NCBI RefSeq assembly: GCF_017798005.1
Contig: NZ_CP072548.1
Span: forward strand, 62,001-126,000
Reading direction: 5' to 3'
DNA: 64,000 nucleotides
Source: Aggregatibacter sp. 2125159857
GTDB taxonomy: Bacteria > Pseudomonadota > Gammaproteobacteria > Enterobacterales > Pasteurellaceae
Every line of letters starts with the position of its first letter. Position 1 is the first letter of the stretch. Shown one piece after another: positions 27,300 to 37,163 of the stretch. The notes under the pieces were generated by a model. The model did no database searches. It saw nothing but the letters and a program-made list of their open reading frames with translations, and was not told the origin of the DNA. The translations under genes were made by a program, and so were the position numbers.

Positions 27300-27908
27300 A
27301 TGAAAGTTGCAAAAAATGTGGTGGTAAGTATCGCTTATCAAGTTCGTACTGAAGACGGTGTGTTAGTGGATGAAGCACCGGCAAATCAACCGTTACAATA
27401 TTTACAAGGTCATAATAACCTTGTGATCGGTTTAGAAAATGCCTTGGAAGGCAAATCGGTAGGTGACAAATTTGAAGTTCGTGTAAAACCGGAAGAAGGC
27501 TACGGTGAATACAATGAAAACATGGTACAACGCGTGCCGAAAGACGTTTTCGTTGGTGTAGATGATCTGGCGGTAGGCATGCGCTTTATTGCCGACACCG
27601 ATATGGGACCGTTGCCTGTGGTCATTACGGAAGTGGGTGACAAGGATGTTGTCGTCGATGGTAACCATATGTTAGCCGGTCAAGAGTTACATTTCACGGT
27701 AGAAGTCATCGATACACGCGAAGCAACATTGGAAGAAATCGCACACGGCCATTTACACCAAGAAGGCGGTTGCTGCGGCGGTCATGACAGCGATGAAGAA
27801 GGCCATGGCTGCGGTTGTGGCGGTCATCACCACCATCATGATCACGCTCATGAGCACCATGAAGAAGCGCATGAAAGCCATGGTTGTGGCTGTGGATGTA
27901 ACCACTAA
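27300..27908 (+). CDS. slyD: FKBP-type peptidyl-prolyl isomerase SlyD
   Basis: 202 residues. N-terminal FKBP domain (about 1-70 and 130-145) with the inserted IF chaperone domain (VGMRFIADTDMGPLPVVITEV). The C-terminal tail from about residue 150 is packed with His, Cys, Asp and Glu (GGCCGGHDSDEEGHGCGCGG, then HHHHHDHAHEHH), a nickel/zinc-binding region that serves hydrogenase maturation in E. coli. A strong stem-loop follows. Confidence 0.96.
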   Translation: MKVAKNVVVSIAYQVRTEDGVLVDEAPANQPLQYLQGHNNLVIGLENALEGKSVGDKFEVRVKPEEGYGEYNENMVQRVPKDVFVGVDDLAVGMRFIADTDMGPLPVVITEVGDKDVVVDGNHMLAGQELHFTVEVIDTREATLEEIAHGHLHQEGGCCGGHDSDEEGHGCGCGGHHHHHDHAHEHHEEAHESHGCGCGCNH

Positions 27909-27963
27909 TCAACAAAAACAAATGAATGGCACCTCATTTTATTGTGATTGAGCGCCACCACTA

Positions 27964-28005
27964 AAAAGAATCCTAACGAGCAAACGCGCGTTAGGATTTT
28001 AATTT
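27964..28005 (+). terminator. slyD terminator (first copy of a duplicated stem-loop)
   Basis: AATCCTAACG / CGTTAGGATT stem with TTTTAATTTT tail. A near-copy is found at 28207-28247, on the other side of three REP palindromes. Confidence 0.8.
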
Positions 28006-28026
28006 TCACAGGAGGATTCCTCCCCC

Positions 28027-28198
28027 GTAGCGTGCAACTTGTTGCACGACCAAACCACGCACTGAACGTTATTTAACCCTTTCTGGCATTCACGATTTCG
28101 TGCGTAGCGTGCAATCTTGATGCACGACCAAACCACGCACGGAACGTTATTTAACCCTTTCTGGCACTCATGATTTCGTGCAACAAGTTGCACGCTAC
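28027..28198. repeat. Three REP-like palindromes between slyD and metK
   Basis: Two forward units (28027-28050, AACTTGTT type; 28104-28128, ATCTTGAT type with one extra A) and an inverted unit (28175-28198), with flanks (CCACGCAC-GAACGTTATTTAACCCTTTCTGGCA) repeated at about 77-bp spacing. The 349-bp slyD-metK gap holds only these and the duplicated stem-loop. Confidence 0.85.
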
Positions 28199-28206
28199 GA
28201 TTCAAA

Positions 28207-28252
28207 AAAAATCCTAACGGGCAAACGCACATTAGGATTTTATTTTCACAGG
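28207..28252. terminator. metK-side stem-loop (second copy)
   Basis: AATCCTAACG ... CATTAGGATT followed by TTTATTTTCACAGGAG; duplicates 27968-28015 including the trailing TTTTCACAGGAG. It lies just downstream of metK on the minus strand and can terminate that gene. Confidence 0.65.
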
Positions 28253-28257
28253 AGTGA

Positions 28258-29412
28258 TTATTTTAATCCTGCCGCAGCACGTAAGTCTGCTGCGCGATCG
28301 ATTTTTTCCCAAGGGAATTGTTCGCGACCAAAGTGGCCATAAGCCGCTGTTTGGCGATAAATCGGTTGGATTAAATCTAACATTTTAATTAACCCGTACG
28401 GACGTAAGTCAAAGAATTCACGCACTAAATTGACCAACAATTCATTGGCCACTTTACCTGTGCCGAAAGTTTCGATCATGATGGATGTCGGTTCAGCCAC
28501 ACCAATCGCATAGGAAAGTTGGATTTCACAACGATCGGCAAGACCGGCTGCAACAATGTTTTTCGCCACATAACGGGCAGCATAAGCAGCAGAGCGGTCA
28601 ACTTTCGATGGGTCTTTACCGGAGAATGCACCGCCACCATGACGAGCTGCACCGCCGTAAGTATCCACAATAATTTTACGACCGGTTAAACCACAGTCCC
28701 CCATCGGGCCACCAATCACAAAACGGCCGGTTGGGTTGATAAAATATTTGGTGTCTTTGGATAACCATTGCGCCGGCAATACCGGTTTGATGATTTCTTC
28801 CATCACGCCTTCGTGCAAGTCTTTTTGGCTGATGGTTTCAGCATGTTGAGTAGAAAGCACCACGGCATCAATGCCGACAATGTTGTTATCTTCATATTTA
28901 AAGGTTAATTGGCTTTTCGCATCCGGGCGCAACCAATCTAATTTGCCACTTTTACGCACTTGTGCTTGGCGTTCCATTAAACGGTGCGCATAAGTGATAG
29001 CGGCCGGCATGAACACATCGGTTTCATTGGTGGCATAACCGAACATAATGCCTTGGTCGCCTGCGCCTTGATCTAACGGACTTTCACGATCCACGCCTTG
29101 GTTGATGTCGGCAGATTGTTTGCCAATCGCATTTAATACCGCGCAAGAACGACCATCAAAGCCCATTTCAGAGCTGGTGTAGCCAATATCGCAAATCACT
29201 TCACGCGCTAAGTTTTCAATATCAACCCAAGCAGAGGTGGTGATTTCACCGCCCACTAATGCCATCCCGGTTTTTACATAGGTTTCGCAGGCAACACGGG
29301 CTTTCGGATCTTGTTTAATGATTTCATCTAATACCGCATCAGAAATTTGATCGGCGATTTTATCCGGATGCCCTTCAGAAACGGACTCGGACGTAAATAA
29401 ATATTGACTCAT
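28258..29412 (-). CDS. metK: S-adenosylmethionine synthetase MetK
   Basis: 384 residues from the ATG at 29412 (TTGGAGAAGAGT upstream). Makes SAM from methionine and ATP. Motifs: [30 protein letters not shown] and the P-loop-like [19 protein letters not shown]. No SAM riboswitch or MetJ-box array is evident upstream; a -10/-35 pair is (29484-29511). It converges on slyD across the REP-containing gap. Confidence 0.97.
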   Translation of the reverse strand: MSQYLFTSESVSEGHPDKIADQISDAVLDEIIKQDPKARVACETYVKTGMALVGGEITTSAWVDIENLAREVICDIGYTSSEMGFDGRSCAVLNAIGKQSADINQGVDRESPLDQGAGDQGIMFGYATNETDVFMPAAITYAHRLMERQAQVRKSGKLDWLRPDAKSQLTFKYEDNNIVGIDAVVLSTQHAETISQKDLHEGVMEEIIKPVLPAQWLSKDTKYFINPTGRFVIGGPMGDCGLTGRKIIVDTYGGAARHGGGAFSGKDPSKVDRSAAYAARYVAKNIVAAGLADRCEIQLSYAIGVAEPTSIMIETFGTGKVANELLVNLVREFFDLRPYGLIKMLDLIQPIYRQTAAYGHFGREQFPWEKIDRAADLRAAAGLK

Positions 29413-29483
29413 ACTCTTCTCCAAAATAATTCTGTGTAATAACAAACGCAAAGATGTTTAGAGGGATTTACATCTAGACGGCT

Positions 29484-29511
29484 ATAATACGCCTTTAGCC
29501 CTAAAACGCAA
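29484..29511 (-). promoter_or_regulatory. Predicted metK promoter
   Basis: Minus strand TTGCGT (29511-29506), 16-bp spacer, TATTAT (29489-29484). Confidence 0.45.
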
Positions 29512-29545
29512 GGTAATTCAGGTGGGATTTTTATCGATTTTATGC

Positions 29546-29569
29546 GTAGCGTGCATCTTGATGCACGAA
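29546..29569 (+). repeat. REP-like palindrome, family A (ATCTTGAT type)
   Basis: GTAG foot followed by CGTGCATCTTGATGCACG, in the metK-suhB gap. Confidence 0.8.
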
Positions 29570-29595
29570 CAAACCACACACGGAACGTAAAAAAA

Positions 29596-29626
29596 CGACC
29601 GCACTTTGGGTGGAAAGTGCGGTCGA
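29596..29626 (-). terminator. suhB terminator from inverted uptake cores
   Basis: CGACCGCACTTT / AAAGTGCGGTCG 12-bp stem; on the minus strand a GTTTTTTTA tail follows. Confidence 0.8.
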
Positions 29627-29634
29627 TTTTCTTC

Positions 29635-30435
29635 TTATTTTAAATCTTCGGCTAAGCAAGGCTGAATTTTATTCAACATATCTTTCAGCACGCGCGGCGC
29701 GGCGGCAACAATATGACCGGCTTTTAAGTAGCCATGGCCGGCATGATAGTCGGTCACGATACCGCCGGCTTCACGAACGATTAAATCGCCAGCTGCCACA
29801 TCCCAGGCTTTAATGCCATATTCAAAATAGCCGTCAACACGACCAGCTGCCACATAGCAAAGATCTAACGCTGCAGAACCGGTGCGACGGAAATCCGCCG
29901 CCTCTTCAATCAAGCTTTGCATCATATTGAATTGCATTGGCATATATTTAGCTTGTTTAAACGGAAAACCGGTGGCAAGTACAGCGCCGGATAAATCACG
30001 CTTATTTTCCACGCGTAAACGCAGGTCATTTAATTTTGCGCCTTCACCGCGCACGGCAGTGAATAATTCATTACGGATAGGATCGTAAACCACGCCAACT
30101 TCGGTGCGGCCTTTAACACGAATAGCAATAGAAACGGAGAAATGAGGCAAACCTTTTACAAAGTTTGTGGTGCCATCCAGCGGATCAATCACCCATTGAA
30201 CATCGTTATCACTGCCCTCTAACGCACCGCTTTCTTCAGTGATGATGGTGTGGTTAGGGTAAGATTTTTTGATGACCTCAATAATGGCTTCTTCCGAAGC
30301 TTTATCGACATTAGTCACATAATCGTTTTTACCTTTTTCCATCGTGATGATGTCGTCACGACGCTCATAATTTTTTGCAATAATATTGCCTGCTTTTCGT
30401 GCTGCACGAATCGCGATATTTAACATAGGATTCAT
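29635..30435 (-). CDS. suhB: Inositol-1-monophosphatase family protein SuhB
   Basis: 266 residues from MNPMLNIAIRAARKAG (ATG at 30435, GGTGGAATCT upstream). Magnesium-dependent phosphatase fold: EESG, WVIDPLDGTTNFVKGLPHF and the C-terminal KAWDVAAGDLIVREAGG. In E. coli SuhB also joins the Nus factor complex for rRNA antitermination; the basic surface suggests the same but is not proven. It is divergent from trmJ. Confidence 0.95.
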   Translation of the reverse strand: MNPMLNIAIRAARKAGNIIAKNYERRDDIITMEKGKNDYVTNVDKASEEAIIEVIKKSYPNHTIITEESGALEGSDNDVQWVIDPLDGTTNFVKGLPHFSVSIAIRVKGRTEVGVVYDPIRNELFTAVRGEGAKLNDLRLRVENKRDLSGAVLATGFPFKQAKYMPMQFNMMQSLIEEAADFRRTGSAALDLCYVAAGRVDGYFEYGIKAWDVAAGDLIVREAGGIVTDYHAGHGYLKAGHIVAAAPRVLKDMLNKIQPCLAEDLK

Positions 30436-30586
30436 AGATTCCACCGGATTTTAAAGAACAAATTTGGGCTAAGAGTATAAGAGATTTGGAAGAAAATAGC
30501 TATCAGAAAAATTTTTAGAATTGTTGACTAAAAACAAAGGGTATTATGCTAAAATACGCGCCGTTTTCAGTCATACAATAAACATC

Positions 30587-31306
30587 ATGTTAAAAAATAT
30601 TCGAATTGTTTTAATTGAAACCTCGCACAGTGGCAATATCGGTTCTGCAGCGCGGGCAATGAAAACAATGGGATTAACCGATTTGGTGTTGGTGGCACCG
30701 AAACAAGGCATAGACGATCAAGCGATTGCGCTGGCTGCCGGTGCGGAAGATGTCGTGAAAAGTGCGGTTGTCGTCAACACTTTTTCCGAAGCTGTTGCCG
30801 ATTGTTCTTTAGTAATTGGTACTAGCGCAAGATTGCGTCATTTGCAAAACTCGCTGATTGAACCGCGCGAATGTGGTGAAAAAGCCATTCATCATGCAAT
30901 AAACGGAAAAGTCGCGATTGTCTTTGGGCGTGAACGTGTGGGATTGACCAATGAAGAATTGCTCAAATGCCACTATCACGTCACTATCCCTGCCAATCCT
31001 GATTATGCGTCGCTTAATCTTGCTATGGCAGTGCAATTGATCAGTTATGAAATACGCATGGCTTATTTAGCCACCACGACAGAAGCGAAAGCCACATCCG
31101 TCAATACCGATATTTATCCATCGATGCAGGAGCTGGAATATTTTTATCATCATACGGAGCAGCTTTATCAATCCCTTGGCTTTATTCAAAATCAAGGGGT
31201 TATGCAAAAACTCCGTCGTTTATACGGTCGTGCCGAGTTGGAAAAAACAGAGCTCAATATTCTGCTCGGAATGCTAAGTGCGGTGAGAAAAAAGCTTAAA
31301 TCGTAA
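30587..31306 (+). CDS. trmJ: tRNA (Cm32/Um32) methyltransferase TrmJ
   Basis: 239 residues from the ATG at 30587 ([29 protein letters not shown], read in parts). SPOUT-fold 2'-O-methyltransferase acting on tRNA position 32. Knot motifs: [13 protein letters not shown] and [19 protein letters not shown]. It sits directly upstream of iscR as in E. coli and Haemophilus. Confidence 0.95.
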   Translation: MLKNIRIVLIETSHSGNIGSAARAMKTMGLTDLVLVAPKQGIDDQAIALAAGAEDVVKSAVVVNTFSEAVADCSLVIGTSARLRHLQNSLIEPRECGEKAIHHAINGKVAIVFGRERVGLTNEELLKCHYHVTIPANPDYASLNLAMAVQLISYEIRMAYLATTTEAKATSVNTDIYPSMQELEYFYHHTEQLYQSLGFIQNQGVMQKLRRLYGRAELEKTELNILLGMLSAVRKKLKS

Positions 31307-31313
31307 AAGAATA

Positions 31314-31338
31314 ATAGTTGACTGTAAAAGTCAACAAT
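31314..31338 (+). promoter_or_regulatory. IscR type 1 operator overlapping the isc promoter
   Basis: 25-bp site with arms ATAGTTGACT and AGTCAACAAT separated by GTAAA. It fits the type 1 consensus ATASYYGACTRWWWYAGTCRRSTAT at all but two positions. The left arm supplies a -35 (TTGACT, 31318-31323), and TAAGAT (31340-31345) is a -10 with 16-bp spacing. [2Fe-2S]-IscR binding here would shut off the operon. Confidence 0.8.
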
Positions 31339-31380
31339 GTAAGATTTCTTTGTTTAGTTTATTATTTAGGAACATAAAAG

Positions 31381-31863
31381 ATGAAATTAACCTCAAAAGG
31401 TCGTTATGCAGTCACCGCAATTCTTGACATTGCCATTCATGCCAATGATGGGCCCGTAAGTTTATCTGATATTTCCGAGCGCCAAAACATTTCTCTTTCT
31501 TACTTAGAACAATTATTCGCTAAGCTACGTCGCAATCATTTAGTTAAAAGCGTACGCGGCCCAGGCGGTGGTTATAAATTGGGTTATGCGCCTGATGAAA
31601 TTTCCATCGGCATGATCATCGCTGCTGTTAATGAAAATATCGATACCACCAAATGCCTAGGGAAAGGTAATTGCCAAAATGGAAGCGAATGTCTCACACA
31701 CAAATTATGGGACAAACTTAGCCAACGCATTGCCGATTTTCTCAATGAAATTACTTTGGCGGAATTGGTTTCTCAACATAAAGAGAAACAAAATGTTCGT
31801 CATCATAAACACGAGGATTTTGAAAATCTACTCGTGATTACAAATGCCCCACAACATAGCTAG
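31381..31863 (+). CDS. iscR: Fe-S cluster-sensing repressor IscR
   Basis: 160 residues. Rrf2-family winged helix (residues 1-75) followed by the cluster-binding segment with C92, C98 and C104 and the nearby H107. Holo-IscR represses the isc operon; apo-IscR acts on other promoters. First gene of the operon, behind a clear type 1 site. Confidence 0.97.
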   Translation: MKLTSKGRYAVTAILDIAIHANDGPVSLSDISERQNISLSYLEQLFAKLRRNHLVKSVRGPGGGYKLGYAPDEISIGMIIAAVNENIDTTKCLGKGNCQNGSECLTHKLWDKLSQRIADFLNEITLAELVSQHKEKQNVRHHKHEDFENLLVITNAPQHS

Positions 31864-31900
31864 AAGTGTGGTTTAAAATAAAACTATTTAGGAGTGAATA

Positions 31901-33115
31901 ATGAAATTACCTATTTATTTGGATTATGCGGCGACTTGTCCGGTGGACGAACGCGTTGCAAAAAAAATGATGGAATATTTAACCATTGACGGTGTGTTCG
32001 GCAACCCGGCATCGCGTTCCCATAAATTCGGCTGGCAAGCAGAAGAGGCCGTTGATATTGCACGTAATCAAATTGCCGATCTCATTGGTGCGGATTCTCG
32101 TGAAATTGTGTTCACTTCCGGTGCAACAGAATCAGACAACTTGGCGATCAAAGGTGCGGCGCATTTTTATCAAACCAAAGGCAAGCACATTATCACTTGC
32201 AAAACCGAGCATAAAGCGGTGTTGGACACTTGCCGCCAATTAGAACGTGAAGGCTTTGAAGTCACCTATTTAGAACCGGAATCCGATGGCTTAATCGATT
32301 TAGAAAAATTCAAAGCAGCATTGCGTCCGGATACCATTTTGGCGTCTATCATGCACGTGAATAACGAAATCGGCGTGATTCAGGATATTCAAGCTATCGG
32401 CGAATTATGTCGTGCGAATAAAACCATTTTCCATGTAGATGCCACCCAAAGCGTGGGCAAAGTGGAGATTAACCTTGCCGAATTACCGGTGGATTTAATG
32501 TCCATGTCCAGCCACAAATTATACGGACCAAAAGGGATCGGTGCGTTATATGTTCGCCGTAAACCACGTATCCGCTTAGAAGCCATTATTCACGGCGGCG
32601 GTCATGAGCGCGGTATGCGTTCCGGGACATTGCCTGTTCATCAAATCGTTGGGATGGGTGAAGCCTACCGCATCGCAAAAGAAGAAATGGCAACAGAAAT
32701 TCCACGCATTAAAGCCCTTCGCGATCGTTTATACAACGGTTTAAAAGATATCGAAGAAACCTACGTTAACGGCTCCATGGAACACCGTGTCGCCAACAAC
32801 CTCAACATCAGTTTCAATTATGTGGAAGGTGAATCTTTAATGATGGCGTTACGCGACATTGCGGTATCTTCCGGCTCCGCGTGTACCTCTGCAAGCCTAG
32901 AACCGTCTTATGTGTTACGTGCGTTAGGGCGCAATGATGAATTGGCGCACAGCTCGATTCGTTTCACCTTAGGCCGCTTCACCACCGAAGAAGAAATCGA
33001 CTACACCATCAGCTTAATGAAAAGTGCAGTGGAAAAATTACGCGCATTGTCTCCGCTTTGGGATATGTTCAAAGAAGGCATCGATTTAAACACCATTGAG
33101 TGGGCTGCCCACTAA
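31901..33115 (+). CDS. iscS: Cysteine desulfurase IscS
   Basis: 404 residues, the length of E. coli IscS. PLP enzyme that takes sulfur from cysteine for Fe-S clusters, tRNA thiolation and other uses. Visible: [13 protein letters not shown], the PLP lysine in [12 protein letters not shown], and the mobile-loop cysteine in [17 protein letters not shown]. It is 37 bp after iscR. Confidence 0.98.
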   Translation: MKLPIYLDYAATCPVDERVAKKMMEYLTIDGVFGNPASRSHKFGWQAEEAVDIARNQIADLIGADSREIVFTSGATESDNLAIKGAAHFYQTKGKHIITCKTEHKAVLDTCRQLEREGFEVTYLEPESDGLIDLEKFKAALRPDTILASIMHVNNEIGVIQDIQAIGELCRANKTIFHVDATQSVGKVEINLAELPVDLMSMSSHKLYGPKGIGALYVRRKPRIRLEAIIHGGGHERGMRSGTLPVHQIVGMGEAYRIAKEEMATEIPRIKALRDRLYNGLKDIEETYVNGSMEHRVANNLNISFNYVEGESLMMALRDIAVSSGSACTSASLEPSYVLRALGRNDELAHSSIRFTLGRFTTEEEIDYTISLMKSAVEKLRALSPLWDMFKEGIDLNTIEWAAH

Positions 33116-33171
33116 TTTGACGGGCGGAGCAAACCGCCCAATAAAAAGAGTATTTTAGGAAGGAACAAAAA

Positions 33172-33555
33172 ATGGCATACAGCGAAAAAGTGATCGATCA
33201 TTATGAAAATCCACGTAACGTGGGTTCTATGGACAAAAAAGACAGCGCCGTCGGCACCGGCATGGTGGGCGCACCGGCATGCGGTGACGTGATGCAATTA
33301 CAAATTCGTGTAAATGACGAAGGTATTATCGAAGACGCCAAATTCAAAACCTACGGCTGCGGTTCCGCAATCGCTTCCAGCTCGTTAATCACTGAATGGG
33401 TGAAAGGTAAATCCTTAGAAGAAGCAGGTGCAATCAAAAACAGCCAAATTGCTGAAGAACTCGAATTACCGCCGGTGAAAGTACACTGCTCTATTTTGGC
33501 AGAAGATGCCATCAAAGCAGCGATTGCTGATTACAAAGCAAAAAAAGGCTCTTAA
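33172..33555 (+). CDS. iscU: Fe-S cluster assembly scaffold IscU
   Basis: 127 residues. Cluster ligands C37, D39, C63 and C106 are all present, as is the HscA-recognition motif LPPVK (99-103). Builds [2Fe-2S] clusters with sulfur from IscS. Followed by a 190-bp gap containing a stem-loop before iscA, unusually long for this operon. Confidence 0.98.
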   Translation: MAYSEKVIDHYENPRNVGSMDKKDSAVGTGMVGAPACGDVMQLQIRVNDEGIIEDAKFKTYGCGSAIASSSLITEWVKGKSLEEAGAIKNSQIAEELELPPVKVHCSILAEDAIKAAIADYKAKKGS

Positions 33556-33562
33556 GACAATA

Positions 33563-33625
33563 AAAGTGCGGTCAGTTTTCAACGCATTTTTTAAATGCTG
33601 AGAAAACGAACCGCACTTTGTCTTT
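33563..33625 (+). terminator. Stem-loop with inverted uptake cores inside the isc operon
   Basis: AAAGTGCGGT (33563-33572) pairs with ACCGCACTTT (33610-33619); the loop holds GTTTTC / GAAAAC and GCATTT / AAATGC, then TTGTCTTTTCC. It could partly terminate between iscU and iscA. Confidence 0.55.
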
Positions 33626-33745
33626 TCCTTAAGTCAGGAAAGACGATAATGACGAATAGAGTATTTTGATATCCTGAGTGTTACTTCCGTCTACTTATAA
33701 CACCGCGAACCCCTTAAGTAGCATTTGATTTTGGAGAAATAAAAT

Positions 33746-34069
33746 ATGTCAGTCACATTAACCGAAAGCGCAGCAAATCGCGCCAGAACATTTTTAGAAA
33801 AACGCGGGAAAGGGATTGGTTTACGTTTGGGGATCAAAACTTCCGGCTGCTCCGGCTTGTCTTATATGCTGGAGTTCGTGGACACATTAAACGAAGACGA
33901 TCAAGTGTTTGAACAACATGGCGTAAAAGTGATCGTGGACACCAAAAGTCTCGTGTATTTAGATGGCACCCAATTAGACTTTGTCAAAGAAGGCCTAAAT
34001 GAAGGCTTCAAATTCACCAACCCGAACGTCAAAGACGAATGCGGCTGCGGTGAAAGTTTTAACGTGTAA
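33746..34069 (+). CDS. iscA: Iron-sulfur assembly protein IscA
   Basis: 107 residues. A-type carrier with C35, C99 and C101 (SGCSGLSY and [11 protein letters not shown]). Accepts or delivers iron or clusters to [4Fe-4S] targets. TTGGAGAAAT ribosome-binding site; 5 bp before hscB. Confidence 0.97.
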   Translation: MSVTLTESAANRARTFLEKRGKGIGLRLGIKTSGCSGLSYMLEFVDTLNEDDQVFEQHGVKVIVDTKSLVYLDGTQLDFVKEGLNEGFKFTNPNVKDECGCGESFNV

Positions 34070-34074
34070 TCGAG

Positions 34075-34602
34075 ATGATGATGAATAATCCTTTTGCTTT
34101 ATTTGATTTGCCCGTAGCTTTTCAGGTGGACAGCGCGTTATTAAATGAGCGTTATTTAGCGCTGCAAAAATCCCTTCATCCGGATAATTTTTCAGCGGCC
34201 TCTGCGCAAGAACAACGCCTTGCCATGCAAAAGTCAGCGGAAATTAATGATGCGCTGCGTATTTTAAAAGACCCGATTGCACGCGCCGACAGTATCATTG
34301 CCCTCAATACCGGCGAACAAGAAAACCAGGAAGAAAAAAGCAACAAAGACATTGGTTTTCTGATGCAGCAAATGGAATGGCGTGAAACCCTAGAAAATAT
34401 TGAAAACCGTAAAGACACGGATGAATTAACCGCATTTGCCCAAGAAATTAACCAAATCCGTCATGCCATTTTAAGCGAATTATCCACCGCACTTGATACA
34501 CAACAATGGGACATCGCACAGGCAATAACAGACAAATTACGTTTTATCAAAAAACTTCAAACAGAAATTGAGCGAGTTGAAGAGACTCTTTTAGATTTTT
34601 AA
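34075..34602 (+). CDS. hscB: Co-chaperone HscB (Jac1 family)
   Basis: 175 residues as drawn; the true start may be the third ATG (34081, MNNPFALF), which matches relatives better. N-terminal J-domain with HPD (35-37), C-terminal three-helix bundle that binds IscU. Delivers IscU to HscA and stimulates its ATPase. Confidence 0.95.
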   Translation: MMMNNPFALFDLPVAFQVDSALLNERYLALQKSLHPDNFSAASAQEQRLAMQKSAEINDALRILKDPIARADSIIALNTGEQENQEEKSNKDIGFLMQQMEWRETLENIENRKDTDELTAFAQEINQIRHAILSELSTALDTQQWDIAQAITDKLRFIKKLQTEIERVEETLLDF

Positions 34603-34625
34603 TGTAAAGCATATCGAGAAACAAC

Positions 34626-36485
34626 ATGGCGTTACTTCAAATTGCAGAGCCGGGACAAAGTGCCGCACCCCATCAACAAAAACTTGCCGTGGGCATCGAT
34701 CTCGGCACCACAAACTCCCTGATTGCTACCGTACGCAACGGCCACAGTGATGTTTTATTGGACGAACAAAATCGCCCGTTATTGCCCTCTGTTGTGCATT
34801 TTGGCAAAGATGACAACGTGATTGTCGGCTACGAAGCCGCCGAACTTGCCACGCAAGATCCGCAAAATACGGTGATTTCCGTCAAACGCTTAATCGGTCG
34901 CAGTCTTGCGGATATTCAACAACGTTATCCGAATTTACCTTATCAATTTGTCGCCAGTGAAAACGGTTTGCCTTTATTAGCAACACACCAAGGTGTACGT
35001 AGCCCGATTGAAATTTCCGCAGAAATACTGAAAAAATTGACCGCACTTGGTGAGCAACGCTTGGGCGGAAACCTTGTCGGCGCAGTAATTACTGTGCCTG
35101 CCTATTTTGATGATGCACAACGCCAAAGTACCAAAGACGCGGCGAAATTGGCAGGGCTCAATGTTCTGCGTTTATTAAACGAACCGACTGCGGCAGCCAT
35201 TGCGTACGGCTTGGATAGCGGACAAGAAGGCGTGATTGCCGTGTATGATTTAGGCGGTGGCACCTTTGATATTTCCATTTTGCGCCTCTCCCGCGGCGTG
35301 TTTGAAGTGTTGGCGACCGGCGGCGACACGGCGCTAGGCGGTGATGATTTCGATTTGGTCTTAGCTAATTGGATTATCGAACAGTCTACCGTAAAACCGG
35401 AAAATGACAGCCAATATCGCGAACTGATTGAATTAGCTAATCACGTTAAAGTGGAATTAACTCACGTAACGGAAGCTAAAATTCAGTATCGCAATTGGCT
35501 TGGCAACATCAGCCGAGAACAATTTAACGAACTGATTCAACCGTTGGTTAAACGTTCTTTACTTGCTTGTCGTCGCGCCTTAAAAGATGCCGGTGTAGAA
35601 GCGGAAGAGGTGAATGAAGTGGTGATGGTGGGCGGTTCTACCCGAGTGCCTTATGTGCGCGAACAAGTGGGCGAATTTTTCCAAAAACAACCGCTGACCT
35701 CTATCGATCCCGATAAAGTGGTCGCTCTTGGCGCGGCCATTCAAGCGGATATTCTTGCCGGCAACAAACCGGATTCTGAGCTATTGTTGTTGGATGTCAT
35801 TCCACTTTCTCTCGGCATCGAAACCATGGGCGGTTTGGTGGAAAAAATTATTCCGCGCAACACCACTATTCCTGTGGCGCGTGCGCAAGAATTCACCACC
35901 TTCAAAGACGGACAAACCGCAATGTCGGTGCATATCGTACAAGGTGAACGGGAACTGGTGAACGATTGCCGTTCTCTTGCACGCTTCACGCTGCGCGGCA
36001 TTCCACCGATGGCGGCGGGTGCTGCACATATTCGCGTGACCTACCAAGTGGATGCCGATGGATTGCTTAGTGTTACCGCCATGGAAAAAACCACTGGTGT
36101 CCAATCCTCTATTCAGGTGAAGCCGTCTTATGGTTTAACGGACGATGAAATTGCCAACATGCTAAAAGCCTCCATGGAAAACGCCAAAGAGGATATTCAA
36201 GCGCGTTTATTGGCGGAACAGCGCGTAGAAGCGGAACGTGTACTGGAAAGCGTACGCTCTGCTCTGGCACAAGATTATGATTTATTAGATGACGACGAAT
36301 TAAGTGCGGTCAAAAACGCGATTATTTCGTTAGAACAATTAAAACAGCAGGATGATTCCCTTGCCATCAAACAAGGCATCAAAGCGCTGGATTTAGCAAC
36401 GCAGGAATTTGCTGCCCGTCGTATGGATAAATCCATTCGCACTGCGTTAGCAGGTCACTCCGTTGACGATATTGTAGGAAAGTAA
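34626..36485 (+). CDS. hscA: Fe-S protein chaperone HscA
   Basis: 619 residues. Hsp70-class ATPase specialised for Isc[42 protein letters not shown] in the nucleotide-binding domain; substrate domain from about 390. It recognises LPPVK of IscU and drives cluster transfer. Shorter linker and C-terminus than DnaK, as expected. Confidence 0.98.
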   Translation: MALLQIAEPGQSAAPHQQKLAVGIDLGTTNSLIATVRNGHSDVLLDEQNRPLLPSVVHFGKDDNVIVGYEAAELATQDPQNTVISVKRLIGRSLADIQQRYPNLPYQFVASENGLPLLATHQGVRSPIEISAEILKKLTALGEQRLGGNLVGAVITVPAYFDDAQRQSTKDAAKLAGLNVLRLLNEPTAAAIAYGLDSGQEGVIAVYDLGGGTFDISILRLSRGVFEVLATGGDTALGGDDFDLVLANWIIEQSTVKPENDSQYRELIELANHVKVELTHVTEAKIQYRNWLGNISREQFNELIQPLVKRSLLACRRALKDAGVEAEEVNEVVMVGGSTRVPYVREQVGEFFQKQPLTSIDPDKVVALGAAIQADILAGNKPDSELLLLDVIPLSLGIETMGGLVEKIIPRNTTIPVARAQEFTTFKDGQTAMSVHIVQGERELVNDCRSLARFTLRGIPPMAAGAAHIRVTYQVDADGLLSVTAMEKTTGVQSSIQVKPSYGLTDDEIANMLKASMENAKEDIQARLLAEQRVEAERVLESVRSALAQDYDLLDDDELSAVKNAIISLEQLKQQDDSLAIKQGIKALDLATQEFAARRMDKSIRTALAGHSVDDIVGK

Positions 36486-36495
36486 GGATGTTAAA

Positions 36496-36837
36496 ATGCC
36501 AAAAGTGATTTTTTTACCCAATGAAGAATTTTGCCCGGAAGGCATGGTGGTTGATGCCGCTGCTGGCGACAATTTGCTTGAATTGGCGCTCAATGCCGGC
36601 GTAGAAATTCACCATGCATGCGATGGCTCTTGCGCTTGCACCACATGCCATGTGGTAGTGCGTGAAGGAGGCGATTCTTTAAATGAACCAAGCGATCAAG
36701 AAGAAGATATGTTAGATAAAGCCTGGGGCTTAGAAATGGACAGCCGCTTGTCTTGCCAATGTATTGTCGGTGATGAAGACTTAGTCGTCGAAATCCCGAA
36801 ATACAACATTAACCACGCAAACGAGGCAGCCCACTAA
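36496..36837 (+). CDS. fdx: ISC-type [2Fe-2S] ferredoxin
   Basis: 113 residues. Cysteine pattern [14 protein letters not shown] (C42, C46, C48, C51) plus a distal SCQC. Supplies electrons for cluster assembly on IscU. Its last base overlaps the start of iscX (TAATG). Confidence 0.97.
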   Translation: MPKVIFLPNEEFCPEGMVVDAAAGDNLLELALNAGVEIHHACDGSCACTTCHVVVREGGDSLNEPSDQEEDMLDKAWGLEMDSRLSCQCIVGDEDLVVEIPKYNINHANEAAH

Positions 36838-37031
36838 TGAAATGGACGGACGCCCAACTCATTGCCGAAGCATTGTATGACAACAATCCGAAGCTTGATC
36901 CAAAAACTGTGCGTTTTACCGATTTACATCGCTGGATTTGTGAGTTAGAGGATTTTGACGATGATCCGCAAAAATCAAACGAAGGGATTTTAGAAGCTAT
37001 TTTGCTGAAGTGGTTGGAAGAATACGAGTAG
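36837..37031 (+). CDS. iscX: Fe-S assembly protein IscX
   Basis: 64 residues, [15 protein letters not shown]...[25 protein letters not shown]. Small acidic protein that binds IscS and modulates sulfur transfer. Last gene of the isc operon. Confidence 0.95.
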   Translation: MKWTDAQLIAEALYDNNPKLDPKTVRFTDLHRWICELEDFDDDPQKSNEGILEAILLKWLEEYE

Positions 37032-37077
37032 AAATTCGTTCAGAAAAGTCACCGCACTTTGATCGCAAACTTTAATC

Positions 37078-37147
37078 GTAGGGACAGGCTTTATGCCTGT
37101 CCTATTCGTATCATCAGATTGTCGGAGAGACATAACGTCTGTCCCCA
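37078..37147. repeat. Pair of REP-like palindromes, family C (GGGACAGGC type)
   Basis: GTAG followed by GGACAGGC-TTTAT-GCCTGTCC (37078-37102), then an inverted, more degenerate relative (GGAGAGACATAACGTCTGTCC, 37124-37147). Outer GTAGGGACAG and CTGTCCCCAC are complementary. Sits between the convergent iscX and metG. Confidence 0.7.
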
Positions 37148-37163
37148 CAATGTGGAATGATGC

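Noticed and set aside
28027..28232. 77-codon minus-strand ORF rich in RNHECQKGLNN repeats
   Set aside because: A translation of the REP palindromes and their repeated flanks; no start signals.
29413..29540. SAM riboswitch or MetJ operators ahead of metK
   Set aside because: No conserved riboswitch core or AGACGTCT-type tandem boxes are visible; only a promoter-like pair and a REP.
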